Shown here piece after piece: positions 9,031 to 16,938 of a DNA stretch of 64,000 nucleotides. Origin of the DNA: Candidatus Eremiobacterota bacterium (lineage in GTDB: Bacteria > Vulcanimicrobiota > CADAWZ01 > Ess09-12); contig JAVHLM010000002.1 of NCBI GenBank assembly GCA_031082125.1, positions 62,001 through 126,000 of the forward strand, in the 5' to 3' direction. The position numbers and the translations under genes are program-made. How positions within the stretch are numbered: position 1 is the stretch's first letter; each line of letters starts with the position of its first letter. The notes below the pieces were generated by a model. That model was not told where the DNA came from. It worked only from the letters and a program-made list of their open reading frames with translations, and did no database searches.

Positions 9031-11205
9031 ATGTCCCGATTCTGTCCGGAATGCGGAGCAGAGAACCGGGATTCTGCGAAATTCTGCGAGAGCTGCGGCG
9101 AGCGCTTCCCTGGTGGTCCAGTTCCCGCTTCAAAAAGTACATGCAAGGACTTCTTTGAAGCTGTCGCATCGGGAGATTTTGCCTCACTCAAAGCTCTTTC
9201 CACGCAGGGAGCGGATATTGCCGCCCAGGATGCCAGGGGATGGACTCCCCTCCACCATGCGGTGGCCCAGGGATCTTTTGAGATGGCTAAGGCCCTCCTC
9301 GCCTACGGCTCCCCTGCAGGACCAAAAGACAGGGGGGGGGCGACACCTCTCCATATCGCAGCCCTCAAAGGTGACTTCAAGACTGCAGAGCTTCTCATCG
9401 CAAAAGGCGCCCGCATTGATGTGCAGACCGGCAAGGGGAAGACCCCTCTCCATGCCGCCGCATTCGAGGGCCACCTGAAGGTGGCCGAGCTCCTTATCGG
9501 TGAGGGAGCTTCCGTGAACATCCAGGACAAGGAAGGGAGGTCCCCCCTGCACTGGGCGGCGGAAAGAAACAGCGGGGAGATCGCCGATCTCCTGGTTTCC
9601 CACGGTGCCCAGGGGACTCTTGTGGACACCGAGGGGCTTCTCCCCATTCATCTTGCCGCAGAAAAAGGAAGCTGCCAGCTTGTCACCCTGCTTGTGGATT
9701 CGGGGACCGACGTGAACGCCGAGTCCGCCCAGCATATCCGCCCCCTTCACCTTGCAGCACATTACGGCAGGGAGGATATCCTGGAAGTGCTCCTTGCCCG
9801 GAGAGCCCTTGTGAACGTCCGTGACAAGGATGGAAGAACAGCTCTCCATTATGCGGTAGAGAACGGAAGCAGGGCGATTGTGGAGCGCCTTGTCGAGAAC
9901 GGGGCCAAGGTCAACAGCAAGTCAAGCGACAGCTCCACGCCTTTTCCCCTTCACATTGCGGCGGAAAAAGGTGCCCCCGGTATCGTGGGGTTTCTTGTCT
10001 CCCAGGGCGCTGAGGTGAATGCCGAGAATGCCGACGGCAGGACGGCCCTCCACTGGGCTGCGGAAAAAGGCTATTCCGAAGTGGTTGAGGTGCTTCTGCG
10101 CAACGGTGCCCGCGTCAATGCAAAGGATTCCCACGGCTTCACCCCTCTTCACCGCGGTGCCCTCGGCGGCTCACTCGAGGCGGTGAAGATCATCACAGCC
10201 CATGGCGCCGAAGTGAATTCCCGCGACAATGAGCTCTGGACGCCTCTCCACTGGGCCTCCCAGGAAGGCCACGCCGATGTGGCTGAGTTTCTGATCTCAC
10301 ACCAGGCCGATATGGAGGCCCGTGACAAGAACGGGTGGACTCCTCTCCACAGGGTGGCCCTCGGCGGCTCGGAGAAGACGGGCGACATTCTCATATCGAG
10401 GGGAGCCCGCGTGGCGGTGAAAGACAAGGACGGCAAGACTCCTCTTCATATGGCCGGGCTGGGCGGCTCCAAGGCGGTAACAGGCCTTTTCATTGCCAGG
10501 GGGGCAAAAGTAAACGAGAAAGATGCCTATGGCTGGACCCCCCTCCACTGGGCTGTTTTCAAAGGCCACCGTGATGTTGCCGAGTTTCTCCTTGATCACG
10601 GCGCAGATCTGAGCGCGCACAACAATGACGGCTGGTCCCCCCTTCATGCCGCGGTGGGGGCGGGAAAGCCGGTGACGGAGCTCATCGTGGGAAGGGGGGG
10701 CGACGTCAATGCCATTGACAAGGACGGCTGGACGCCTCTTCACAGGGCATCGTACAAGGGAAACCGTGAAGTTGTCGAGATATTGATAGGCGGCGGTGTG
10801 GAGGTCAATGCCAAAAACAGCAAGGGCAGGATTCCCCTCCACGAGGCATCGGCCGGGGGCTCTGCCGAGGTGGTGTCTCTCCTCCTCAAACTGGGCGCCG
10901 ATTGCAATGCCGCCGACAAAGACAGCGTGACGCCTCTTCACCGGGCTTCCGAGAGGGGGCATCTTGACGCCGTGAAAGTGCTTGGCGCCCATGGGGCACT
11001 GGTGAACGGGAAGACCTCCTTTGGATGGACGGCCCTGCATTTTGCCGCCAAGGAGGGCCATGGCGCCATTATCGAGGAGCTTATAAGACAGGGGGCCAAG
11101 GTGAACGAGCGGACCCTCCTTTTCGAGACGCCCATGAAGCTTGCTGCCAAGGCCAACAGGAAAGAGGCTGTGGAGATCCTCGGCAGGCATGGCTCCGAAA
11201 AGTGA
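9031..11205 (+). CDS. Zinc-ribbon ankyrin-repeat protein (about 20 repeats)
   Basis: A 724-aa protein. Residues 1-30 are a zinc ribbon with two CxxC pairs (FCPECGAENR and FCESCGERF). After a short linker and an N-terminal cap come about 20 ankyrin repeats of 33 residues, each with the TPLHxAA and LLxxGAxVNAxD pattern, filling the rest of the protein to a C-terminal capping helix. No signal peptide is visible, so it is likely cytoplasmic and acts as a protein-interaction scaffold; the partner is unknown. ATG 9031 follows GAGGAGGGGG; the frame is open further upstream only because it is antisense to the phosphoesterase gene. Repeats are diverged at DNA level, so this is not a recent expansion. 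Confidence 0.9.
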   Translation: MSRFCPECGAENRDSAKFCESCGERFPGGPVPASKSTCKDFFEAVASGDFASLKALSTQGADIAAQDARGWTPLHHAVAQGSFEMAKALLAYGSPAGPKDRGGATPLHIAALKGDFKTAELLIAKGARIDVQTGKGKTPLHAAAFEGHLKVAELLIGEGASVNIQDKEGRSPLHWAAERNSGEIADLLVSHGAQGTLVDTEGLLPIHLAAEKGSCQLVTLLVDSGTDVNAESAQHIRPLHLAAHYGREDILEVLLARRALVNVRDKDGRTALHYAVENGSRAIVERLVENGAKVNSKSSDSSTPFPLHIAAEKGAPGIVGFLVSQGAEVNAENADGRTALHWAAEKGYSEVVEVLLRNGARVNAKDSHGFTPLHRGALGGSLEAVKIITAHGAEVNSRDNELWTPLHWASQEGHADVAEFLISHQADMEARDKNGWTPLHRVALGGSEKTGDILISRGARVAVKDKDGKTPLHMAGLGGSKAVTGLFIARGAKVNEKDAYGWTPLHWAVFKGHRDVAEFLLDHGADLSAHNNDGWSPLHAAVGAGKPVTELIVGRGGDVNAIDKDGWTPLHRASYKGNREVVEILIGGGVEVNAKNSKGRIPLHEASAGGSAEVVSLLLKLGADCNAADKDSVTPLHRASERGHLDAVKVLGAHGALVNGKTSFGWTALHFAAKEGHGAIIEELIRQGAKVNERTLLFETPMKLAAKANRKEAVEILGRHGSEK

Positions 11206-11329
11206 TGGTTCTCCTCTTGCGGGGCGAGTTTCTTTTCCCTGGATGAAGGATTTTTCCCCCTCCTCTCGAATGAGGAGTCTGATATCGGTGTTTTCAACAA
11301 TTCCCGCATGGCACAAGGAGGCATACCCA

Positions 11330-11818
11330 TTGAACACACAAAATACCCCCCAAGATCGCCCGATCCAGAAAGAAGAGGACTCTTCACGGGCAAAGCGCCT
11401 GAGAGGAGTTTTTCTTTTTCTCATATTTTCAGGACTGGCTTTCTTTGCGGCGTATGCCTTCAACCTCTGTTATGTGCAGAAAAAGATGGAGTATGAGCTG
11501 AAGCTTTCTCAGATACAGCAGGTTGAACAGGAAAACGAGCGCCTTCAGCGGGAAAACAGGGAGCTCAAGAAAAGGATTGCCTACCTGAATACCAAGGATG
11601 GCGTTGAGTCCATCGCCAGAGAGAAACTCGGCTTTATCAAGCCCCAGGAGATTGCCTTCGTGGTGATCTCGTCCCCTACTCCCCACCCATCGAAAGCTCC
11701 TCTCACGCCTGCGGCGACGGATGAGGAGAACATAAGGCTCAAAAAAGAGATAAAAAGGGAATATGCAAAAGAAGAAGGATGGTTCGGGAAGGTATGGAAT
11801 AGTATTGTGAAGAGATAG
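11330..11818 (+). CDS. DivIC/FtsL-like septum formation initiator protein
   Basis: A 162-aa bitopic membrane protein. A charged cytoplasmic N-terminus (1-26) precedes one transmembrane helix (about 27-49). A leucine-zipper-like coiled coil follows (about 50-90, with EQENERLQRENRELKKRI), then the short conserved tail seen in this family (YLNTKDGVESIAREKLGFIKPQEIAFVV, abbreviated). These are the hallmarks of the septum-formation initiator family (DivIC/FtsB/FtsL), which link FtsQ/DivIB to the divisome. The TTG start at 11330 follows AAGGAGG with eight-base spacing; the frame is open far upstream but no better start exists. The C-terminal 50 residues are a variable basic tail. Whether it is DivIC or FtsL cannot be told from sequence. 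Confidence 0.82.
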   Translation: MNTQNTPQDRPIQKEEDSSRAKRLRGVFLFLIFSGLAFFAAYAFNLCYVQKKMEYELKLSQIQQVEQENERLQRENRELKKRIAYLNTKDGVESIAREKLGFIKPQEIAFVVISSPTPHPSKAPLTPAATDEENIRLKKEIKREYAKEEGWFGKVWNSIVKR

Positions 11819-11958
11819 AGGCCTGAAGGGCCTTGTCCCGCCCGGGGATCATCAACTGAACTGGAATGCCATGCTGATTTATTTTTCTCTATGATACCCT
11901 GAAATATCCCGGGGATTGTTATGTACCCCGTGAGCAGGGGTGCCCGTTATAAGTAGCA

Positions 11959-11982
11959 GAGGAGGAAATAATGAGGATATGA
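11959..11982 (+). promoter_or_regulatory. Ribosome site plus three-codon minigene overlapping the S1 gene start
   Basis: GAGGAGGA (about 11959-11966) is followed five bases later by ATG AGG ATA TGA (11971-11982). Its TGA shares the ATGA overlap with the S1 gene start at 11979. Visible fact: the best-spaced ATG for this Shine-Dalgarno opens a three-codon frame. Inference: the S1 gene may be translated by re-initiation after this minigene. Confidence 0.4.
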
Positions 11983-12401
11983 CCCTGGAAGTAGGCTCAA
12001 TTGTAGAAGGAACCGTGATAGGAATCACGAATTTTGGTGCCTTTATCGAGCTGCCCAACGGCAAGACAGGGCTGGTCCACATTTCGGAGGTGGCTGACAC
12101 TTTCGTGGAGGACATCCGACAGTTCCTGAAGGAGCGCGACAAAGTGCAGGTCAAGATCCTGGGCATCAACGAGAAGGGAAAATATGATCTCTCAATAAAG
12201 CAGCTGAACAAGGCCACCCCTCCCCCGGAGCAGCAGCGTCCGCCCAGCCACTCCCACGGCAAGGAGAAAAGAAGGTACGTTCCTCCCGAGGAGATGACCT
12301 TTGAAGACAAGCTCACCAAATACCTGAAGGAGAGCGAGGAGCGCCTTCTCGACCTCAAGAGGAACACCGAGGCAAAACGCGGCAGGGGCCGTACCAAGTA
12401 G
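11979..12401 (+). CDS. S1-domain RNA-binding protein
   Basis: A 140-aa protein with one S1/OB-fold domain at residues 1-75 (VGSIVEGTVIGITNFGAFIE, LVHISEVA, VQVKILGINEKGKYDLSIKQ), followed by a basic, proline-rich tail and a short helical tail ending KRGRGRTK. It resembles the small general-stress S1 proteins (YugI/GSP13-like) that bind RNA or ribosomes. ATG 11979 is the likely start. A strong GAGGAGGA sits too far upstream for it but ideally placed for an ATG at 11971, which encodes only three codons before a TGA that overlaps this start. A GTG at 11940 would add 13 residues but has no ribosome site. Confidence 0.85.
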   Translation: MTLEVGSIVEGTVIGITNFGAFIELPNGKTGLVHISEVADTFVEDIRQFLKERDKVQVKILGINEKGKYDLSIKQLNKATPPPEQQRPPSHSHGKEKRRYVPPEEMTFEDKLTKYLKESEERLLDLKRNTEAKRGRGRTK

Positions 12402-12410
12402 CGCTCCCTG

Positions 12411-13355
12411 ATGAAATACCACCCTCTCGGGAAGACCGGCCTCGAGGTCTCCTTCCTCTCACTGGGAACCCTCACGCTTGGCCCCCTCCAGGCAGATCTC
12501 TCCCCGCCGTCATCGCGGCAGCTTCTTCTGAAAGCCCGCTCCCTCGGGGTGAACCTCTTCGACACGGCAGAGCTTTACGGCACTTACAGGCATATCGGCG
12601 AAGCTTTCCCCCGCCATGACAGTCAGGTTCTTGTTTCTTCGCGGTCCTATGCCGCCACCGCCGGGGAGATGGAGCAGTCGCTCCGCAGGGCCCTGGAAGA
12701 GACGGGGAGGCCCTCCATTGAGCTTTTCATGGTCCACCAGCAAGAATCGGAGCATACCCTCAGGGGCCATTATCAAGCCCTCAGGTATCTTGCCGGGGCA
12801 AAAAGAAGAGGCCTGGTGAAGGCCGTGGGGATCTCGACTCACCACGTGGCTGCAGCCGCTGCGGCTCTTCTTTATGAAGAGATAGAGGTGGTCTTTGCCA
12901 TCCTGAACCACCGGGGGCTTGGCATCCAGGACGGCACGGCACAGGACATGCGCGGAGCCCTGGAGGCCCTTCACGGCGAGGGGAAGGGCATCATGGTGAT
13001 GAAGGCCCTGGGGGGCGGCCATTTTTACCGCGAGGCAGAAATGGCTTTCAGGTTTCTCAGGGAGCTGCCCTTTGTGGCGACGGTGACGGTGGGGGCCAGG
13101 GATGAAAATGAGCTTCTGATGGATTATCTCCTGCTCCATGGCATGGAGGTGCCTCAAGAGCTTGCACGGACCATAGGAGAGAGGGAGCGCAGGCTCCACG
13201 TGGAAGACTGCCAGCGCTGCGGCGCCTGCGTAGAGCGCTGCCCCAACAAGGCCCTCTCTCTGGGGGAGGAGGGAGCCGAGCTGGACGCAGGCCGCTGCCT
13301 GCTCTGCGGCTATTGCGCCGCCGCGTGCCCCGAGTTCTGCATCAAGGTGCTGTGA
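12411..13355 (+). CDS. Aldo/keto reductase with C-terminal 2x[4Fe-4S] ferredoxin domain
   Basis: A 314-aa fusion. Residues 1-265 are an aldo/keto reductase TIM barrel opening MKYHPLGKTGLEVSFLSLGT, with FDTAELYG holding the catalytic Asp51 and Tyr56 and ELFMVHQQ holding the His. The usual catalytic Lys position reads SSRSYA, so Lys appears replaced. The last 50 residues carry two 4Fe-4S motifs, CQRCGACVERCP and CLLCGYCAAACP. This architecture is known in an oxidoreductase branch (COG1453-like) in many anaerobes; substrate is not known. It starts nine bases after the S1 gene and the ATG has no strong ribosome site, so expression may depend on coupling. Confidence 0.9.
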   Translation: MKYHPLGKTGLEVSFLSLGTLTLGPLQADLSPPSSRQLLLKARSLGVNLFDTAELYGTYRHIGEAFPRHDSQVLVSSRSYAATAGEMEQSLRRALEETGRPSIELFMVHQQESEHTLRGHYQALRYLAGAKRRGLVKAVGISTHHVAAAAAALLYEEIEVVFAILNHRGLGIQDGTAQDMRGALEALHGEGKGIMVMKALGGGHFYREAEMAFRFLRELPFVATVTVGARDENELLMDYLLLHGMEVPQELARTIGERERRLHVEDCQRCGACVERCPNKALSLGEEGAELDAGRCLLCGYCAAACPEFCIKVL

Positions 13356-13394
13356 GACAGGGGTGATGCCGATCTGGCGCGGGAGAGGATTTTG

Positions 13395-13403
13395 TGCTAC
13401 AAT
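13395..13403 (+). promoter_or_regulatory. Extended -10 promoter for tRNA-Leu
   Basis: TGcTACAAT sits 25 bases before the tRNA 5' end. No good -35 is visible, as is common with an extended -10 element. Confidence 0.6.
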
Positions 13404-13428
13404 GGAGAAAGTACACGGCCCTTTCCCC

Positions 13429-13514
13429 GCCGGAGTGGCGGAATAGGCAGACGCACGGGACTTAAAATCCCGGGGGCCTCACGGCCCGTGCCGGTTCGAC
13501 CCCGGCCTCCGGCA
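13429..13514 (+). tRNA. tRNA-Leu (anticodon UAA)
   Basis: An 86-nt type II tRNA. The acceptor GCCGGAG pairs with CTCCGGC, followed by discriminator A at 13514. The anticodon arm is CGGGA-CTTAAAA-TCCCG, giving anticodon UAA. The long variable arm (GGGGCCTCACGGCCC region) fits leucine, and the T arm is GCCGG-TTCGACC-CCGGC. CCA is not encoded; a CCA-adding-type enzyme is present in this window at 31.8-33.3 kb. Confidence 0.97.
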
Positions 13515-13677
13515 CCTGGAACCCTCTTTTTTAAACACTTATTACCGCTTATTCCATGATAGGCTACCGCGTGGTGAGGACTACAAAATAGTGAGGCCAG
13601 GAGCAAGCCCCCCGGCCTTCTCAGGTAGATTACTGATAAGGGAATGCGTTATCGCCGCACGCGCCCGGAATTCGGTT

Positions 13678-14079
13678 CTACTGCTCCGTCTGCTCCGGTG
13701 CCTTCTTGGGCTTTTTTTCAATCTTTATCTTCTTGAGCTTTTTTGCGGGAGCCTTTTTGCCCTTCTTCTCCTTGACCGTTTTGAGCTTTTTGTCAATCAT
13801 GCTTCTCAGTCCCAAGAGAATTGACTTTTTCGCCTCCATGAAGTGGGGAAGTGCTTCACCGGAAATAAGATCCAGCATTTCAGCGGGGATCTGAATGGTG
13901 ATATACTTGCCTTCTTTTCGCAGCTTTGCTTGCTGTTTCTTACCGACGGGCTTTGCTTTTTTTGCCAGTGGCTTCTTTCTGGGCCGCCCTCTCTTGGCTT
14001 TTTTAGGGGCCTTCACTGCGGTTCCCGGAGCTTCCCTCGCAGTCTCTTCCGGATTCTCTGTTTTTCTGGGTCTTGCCAT
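13678..14079 (-). CDS. Lys/Ala-rich AT-hook protein with possible ribbon-helix-helix core
   Basis: A 133-aa, very basic protein. The N-terminal third has AT-hook-like tracts (MARPRK and KRGRPRKKP, with the R-G-R-P core) embedded in Lys/Ala/Pro-rich sequence. The middle (KYITIQIPAEMLDLISGEA) has the beta-strand-then-helix look of a ribbon-helix-helix domain. The last 40 residues are a histone H1-like KKxxKKAPAKK tail. Together these suggest a nucleoid-associated DNA-binding protein, but no specific family is recognised. ATG 14079 follows GAGGAG; a GTG at 14097 adds six residues. It is transcribed divergently from the adenosine-specific kinase gene. Confidence 0.75.
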   Translation of the reverse strand: MARPRKTENPEETAREAPGTAVKAPKKAKRGRPRKKPLAKKAKPVGKKQQAKLRKEGKYITIQIPAEMLDLISGEALPHFMEAKKSILLGLRSMIDKKLKTVKEKKGKKAPAKKLKKIKIEKKPKKAPEQTEQ

Positions 14080-14190
14080 TGTCTCTCGTCTCCTCACTTT
14101 GTCGATAGTTCTCTATTCCATGCGCACCATTTGAATACCTCTCTCAATATCTGAAGAAGTATTTTTAAGTGCCCTGTCGAATAGACTTCC

Positions 14191-14203
14191 CGGGGGACCC
14201 CCG
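14191..14203. repeat. GC-rich palindrome in the 14.1-kb divergent intergenic region
   Basis: CGGGGG-A-CCCCCG, a perfect 6-bp-arm palindrome about 28 bases before the adenosine-specific kinase start. It could be an operator or a leader hairpin; nothing else supports either. Confidence 0.4.
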
Positions 14204-14231
14204 CAGACTGGTTGTTCAAGGAGTGTGAGCC

Positions 14232-14714
14232 ATGGAACTGAAAATCGTCGCCATCGAAAAGCCTGAGCCGGTGAATCTCATCCTGGGACAGTCACATTTC
14301 ATAAAAACCGTGGAGGATATCCATGAGGCGCTTGTCACCTCCCTGCCGGGGATACAGTTCGGACTGGCATTCTGTGAGTCATCGGGCCCTGCCCTTGTGC
14401 GCTGGTCGGGCACCAATGCGGAGATGATCGAGCTTGCCAAGAAAAATGCCATTGCGCTCTCTTCGGGACACTGCTTCATCATCTTCCTCTCCGGGTCCTT
14501 CCCGATCAACGTGCTGAACGCCGTCAAGATGGTTCCCGAGGTATGTCACATTTACTGCGCCACTGCAAACCCCTTACAGGTGGTCATCGCCGAGACCGAT
14601 TCGGGACGGGGCATAATGGGAGTAATAGACGGCGTCAAAACCATGGGCATCGAGAACGAAGACGATATCGCGGAGCGCAAAAGCCTCCTCCGGCGCTTCG
14701 GGTATAAGATGTGA
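14232..14714 (+). CDS. Adenosine-specific kinase family protein (PF04008-like)
   Basis: A 160-aa protein recognisable along its whole length as the small adenosine-specific kinase family, first known from archaea. Conserved stretches include LGQSHFIKTVEDIHEALV, FGLAFCESSGPALVR, SSGHCFIIFL, PINVLNAVKMVPEV, IYCATANPLQVV and RGIMGVIDG. By family knowledge it may phosphorylate adenosine, though the bacterial members are not well characterised. ATG 14232 has AAGGAG eight bases upstream. The stop overlaps the next gene's GTG (GTGA), giving a three-gene unit with a small TPR protein and a lipoprotein metallopeptidase. Confidence 0.88.
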   Translation: MELKIVAIEKPEPVNLILGQSHFIKTVEDIHEALVTSLPGIQFGLAFCESSGPALVRWSGTNAEMIELAKKNAIALSSGHCFIIFLSGSFPINVLNAVKMVPEVCHIYCATANPLQVVIAETDSGRGIMGVIDGVKTMGIENEDDIAERKSLLRRFGYKM

Positions 14715-14902
14715 CGGATATGGGGAGTATTTATTATGACAGGGGCCGTGCCTACGAGGAGAAGGGCAATCTGGACCATGCCCGCGACGATTACGAGAAA
14801 TGCCTGGAATTAGTCGATCCCGACAACCCTTGTAATGAGAAGGATATCGCCGATATCCACCGCCGGCTCAAAGATATCCGCCAGAGGAAGCTTATGGAGT
14901 GA
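14711..14902 (+). CDS. Small TPR-motif protein (63 aa)
   Basis: A 63-aa protein made of essentially one TPR hairpin (YYDRGRAYEEKGNLDHARDD, YEKCLELVDP) and a charged helix. No signal peptide is seen. The GTG start overlaps the upstream stop and its own TGA overlaps an alternative GTG of the next gene, so it sits tightly within an operon. It may be an adaptor for a neighbouring product; no specific function is recognisable. Confidence 0.7.
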   Translation: MTDMGSIYYDRGRAYEEKGNLDHARDDYEKCLELVDPDNPCNEKDIADIHRRLKDIRQRKLME

Positions 14903-14916
14903 GGGAGGCAGCGCCA

Positions 14917-16926
14917 ATGCGTGATCATGTGCACCGTCAGGACAGGCTCCTTTCCTTGGTGTTTGTAATTTCTCTCGTTATTTCGCTGGGCGGCTGCGGC
15001 GGAACACAAGGCAGCGAAGGGAGCCTTTACGGCAGAGGCTCCGAAAACAGTGAGGCGGGGAGGGGCACCCTCATGGTGAGCTGCCCCTTTGCGGGGGATT
15101 CACAGGCTTCATCCGGTATTTATGAAAGCCTGCAGTATTACCTTTTGAATGTCTATGAGAAGGGCTCAACGGTTCCGCTGGCACCGGAACAGAGGGTTGA
15201 AAGGTCTTCCGGGGGCCTGGCGGGCGTGGCTCAATTCAGCGGGCTCCCTGCGGGGTATGTGACTCTTGCGGTGAAAGGATTCACTGCGGAGGCCCTTGTC
15301 AATTGCGAGTTGAGCGAGAATATGCTCATTGCAGGCGGACTTCCTTCAGAGGTCACCGTGAAGCCGCTCCATGGCCCCGCCCCCAATGGCTTCACGATGA
15401 ATGAAATGACTTTTACCGGGGGAACGGGCGCCGTGACACTTGACAATTTCAGCGCCGCAAGCGAGGCAATCGTCTCGATTACTTACAATTCAGAGATACA
15501 GAAATCTCATGAGGTGAACCTTGTTACCACGGGAGGCTCGGCGACAAATCAGTCCTCAGCAGTTCCCGTCCCCGCGAAGAAGAGATCTCCCCCGCCGTCG
15601 CCCTCAGTTATGGAAGAAAGTGCCATCGATGACATGGAATTTACCACAAGAAAAATGGCAGAGGCTGTTGAAAAATATGGAATTCCCGGGCCGGTGTCCC
15701 GTGACATGCTCATCAGGCTGGGCAAGATGGACAGGAACGGCTCGTTTATAAAAGATACGGTGGGCCAGAAAAGGGACATCATGCTGTGGATGAGGGTGGA
15801 CAAATTGTCAAGCCCCAGAGAATACATCACCAGGAGCTGCACATGCTATTATGCGGGAACCCGCTGCGTCATATATGTCGATGACGCGGACTGGAGCTCT
15901 TCCATCGAGCAGAGCCGCGTCGATGCGATAGGCCAGCATTTTGACGCCACGACATGGCAGAAGGCCGAAGAGCTCTTCGGCCCCCTTCCGGAGCTTCGCT
16001 GGGGAGACAGGCTCTATGTCATTTTTTCGTCAAAGATTGCCCACGGCGCTTATTTTGATGCCGACAATGAATATGACAAGAGCGAGGTGCCCCACTCCAA
16101 CCAGCTTGACTGCGTGTTCTGCGATCCCACCCTGGAGAAGGAGAATATCATTCCCACCGACAGGGACTGGCAGGGCGTGGTGGCTCACGAGTTCCAGCAC
16201 CTTCTGCGCTGGTTCAGGAAAGTGTACCAGTCGGGCCATACGGTCTATGACACTCAGCAGAACAAGGACAGCCTCTTCCTTGATTCGCCGGTCACCGAGG
16301 GGCTGTCCCAGTATTTTGAATGCATGGTGGGGAGAGGATTCTTATACGGTGACGACCTTTCCAGGGCCTATCGGCTGAAAACCCTGAGGGACTATCTCTC
16401 GAAGCCCCAGGACACTACCATGGTCGCCGGCAGCAATACCGGGTATGCCATGGGCTTCCTGATGGTTTTTTACCTCCTTGATCACTATGGCATGGACAGC
16501 CTTCAAAGAGCAGAGCTCCCCGATGGAAAGCTCGCCCTCCGCTCTCTCGAGGCGGCGTCAGGGGAGACGGCGGCCCAACTCTTTGCCAAGTTCTCCATGG
16601 CCCTCAAGCTTGCCGCCGTGCCGGGCATCAATCCCCAGTATGCCTTTACCTCCATCGATCTCACCGGCGCCACCAAGTATTATAATGGCCAGGGCCTCTT
16701 CACCGCATGGAATCATGCCACCAACTGCAATGATTATTCTCAGGGAGTTGATCTCAAGGAAGGGGGCTATTCGTATCTTTTTGAGAGCCTAAAAACCCTT
16801 GAATGGTCTCCCCAGTATCTGCGCTTTTGTAATGGAAGCGGCAATCCGCTCCGTATCAGCCTGGCGGGCTTCCTGCCCACCGCTGCGGGAGGAGGCACTT
16901 TTACTGTCTATGTGCTGAGCCGGTAA
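14917..16926 (+). CDS. Lipoprotein zinc metallopeptidase, M30-like (HEFQH)
   Basis: A 669-aa exported protein. The signal sequence ends in a lipobox-like SLGGCGG, so it is probably a lipoprotein. The first 200 residues are beta-rich with a Ser/Pro linker. The peptidase region holds GVVAHEFQHLLRW (His about 424), a zinc HExxH motif, followed about 35 residues later by SPVTEGLSQYFE, whose Glu is the likely third ligand, as in the hyicolysin (M30) group. Substrate is unknown; export suggests degradation of extracellular protein. ATG 14917 follows AGGGAGG with good spacing and is preferred over GTG 14899. The 3' end converges with the kinase gene 12 bases away. Confidence 0.82.
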   Translation: MRDHVHRQDRLLSLVFVISLVISLGGCGGTQGSEGSLYGRGSENSEAGRGTLMVSCPFAGDSQASSGIYESLQYYLLNVYEKGSTVPLAPEQRVERSSGGLAGVAQFSGLPAGYVTLAVKGFTAEALVNCELSENMLIAGGLPSEVTVKPLHGPAPNGFTMNEMTFTGGTGAVTLDNFSAASEAIVSITYNSEIQKSHEVNLVTTGGSATNQSSAVPVPAKKRSPPPSPSVMEESAIDDMEFTTRKMAEAVEKYGIPGPVSRDMLIRLGKMDRNGSFIKDTVGQKRDIMLWMRVDKLSSPREYITRSCTCYYAGTRCVIYVDDADWSSSIEQSRVDAIGQHFDATTWQKAEELFGPLPELRWGDRLYVIFSSKIAHGAYFDADNEYDKSEVPHSNQLDCVFCDPTLEKENIIPTDRDWQGVVAHEFQHLLRWFRKVYQSGHTVYDTQQNKDSLFLDSPVTEGLSQYFECMVGRGFLYGDDLSRAYRLKTLRDYLSKPQDTTMVAGSNTGYAMGFLMVFYLLDHYGMDSLQRAELPDGKLALRSLEAASGETAAQLFAKFSMALKLAAVPGINPQYAFTSIDLTGATKYYNGQGLFTAWNHATNCNDYSQGVDLKEGGYSYLFESLKTLEWSPQYLRFCNGSGNPLRISLAGFLPTAAGGGTFTVYVLSR

Positions 16927-16938
16927 AGGGGCGGCAGC

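Noticed and set aside
9031-11205. Ankyrin repeats as DNA-level tandem repeats or CRISPR-like array
   Set aside because: The 99-bp period is protein-level only; DNA copies are strongly diverged and there are no conserved direct repeats with spacers.
13515-13535. T-run after tRNA-Leu as a Rho-independent terminator
   Set aside because: No separate hairpin precedes the T-run; only the tRNA acceptor/T arm could serve.
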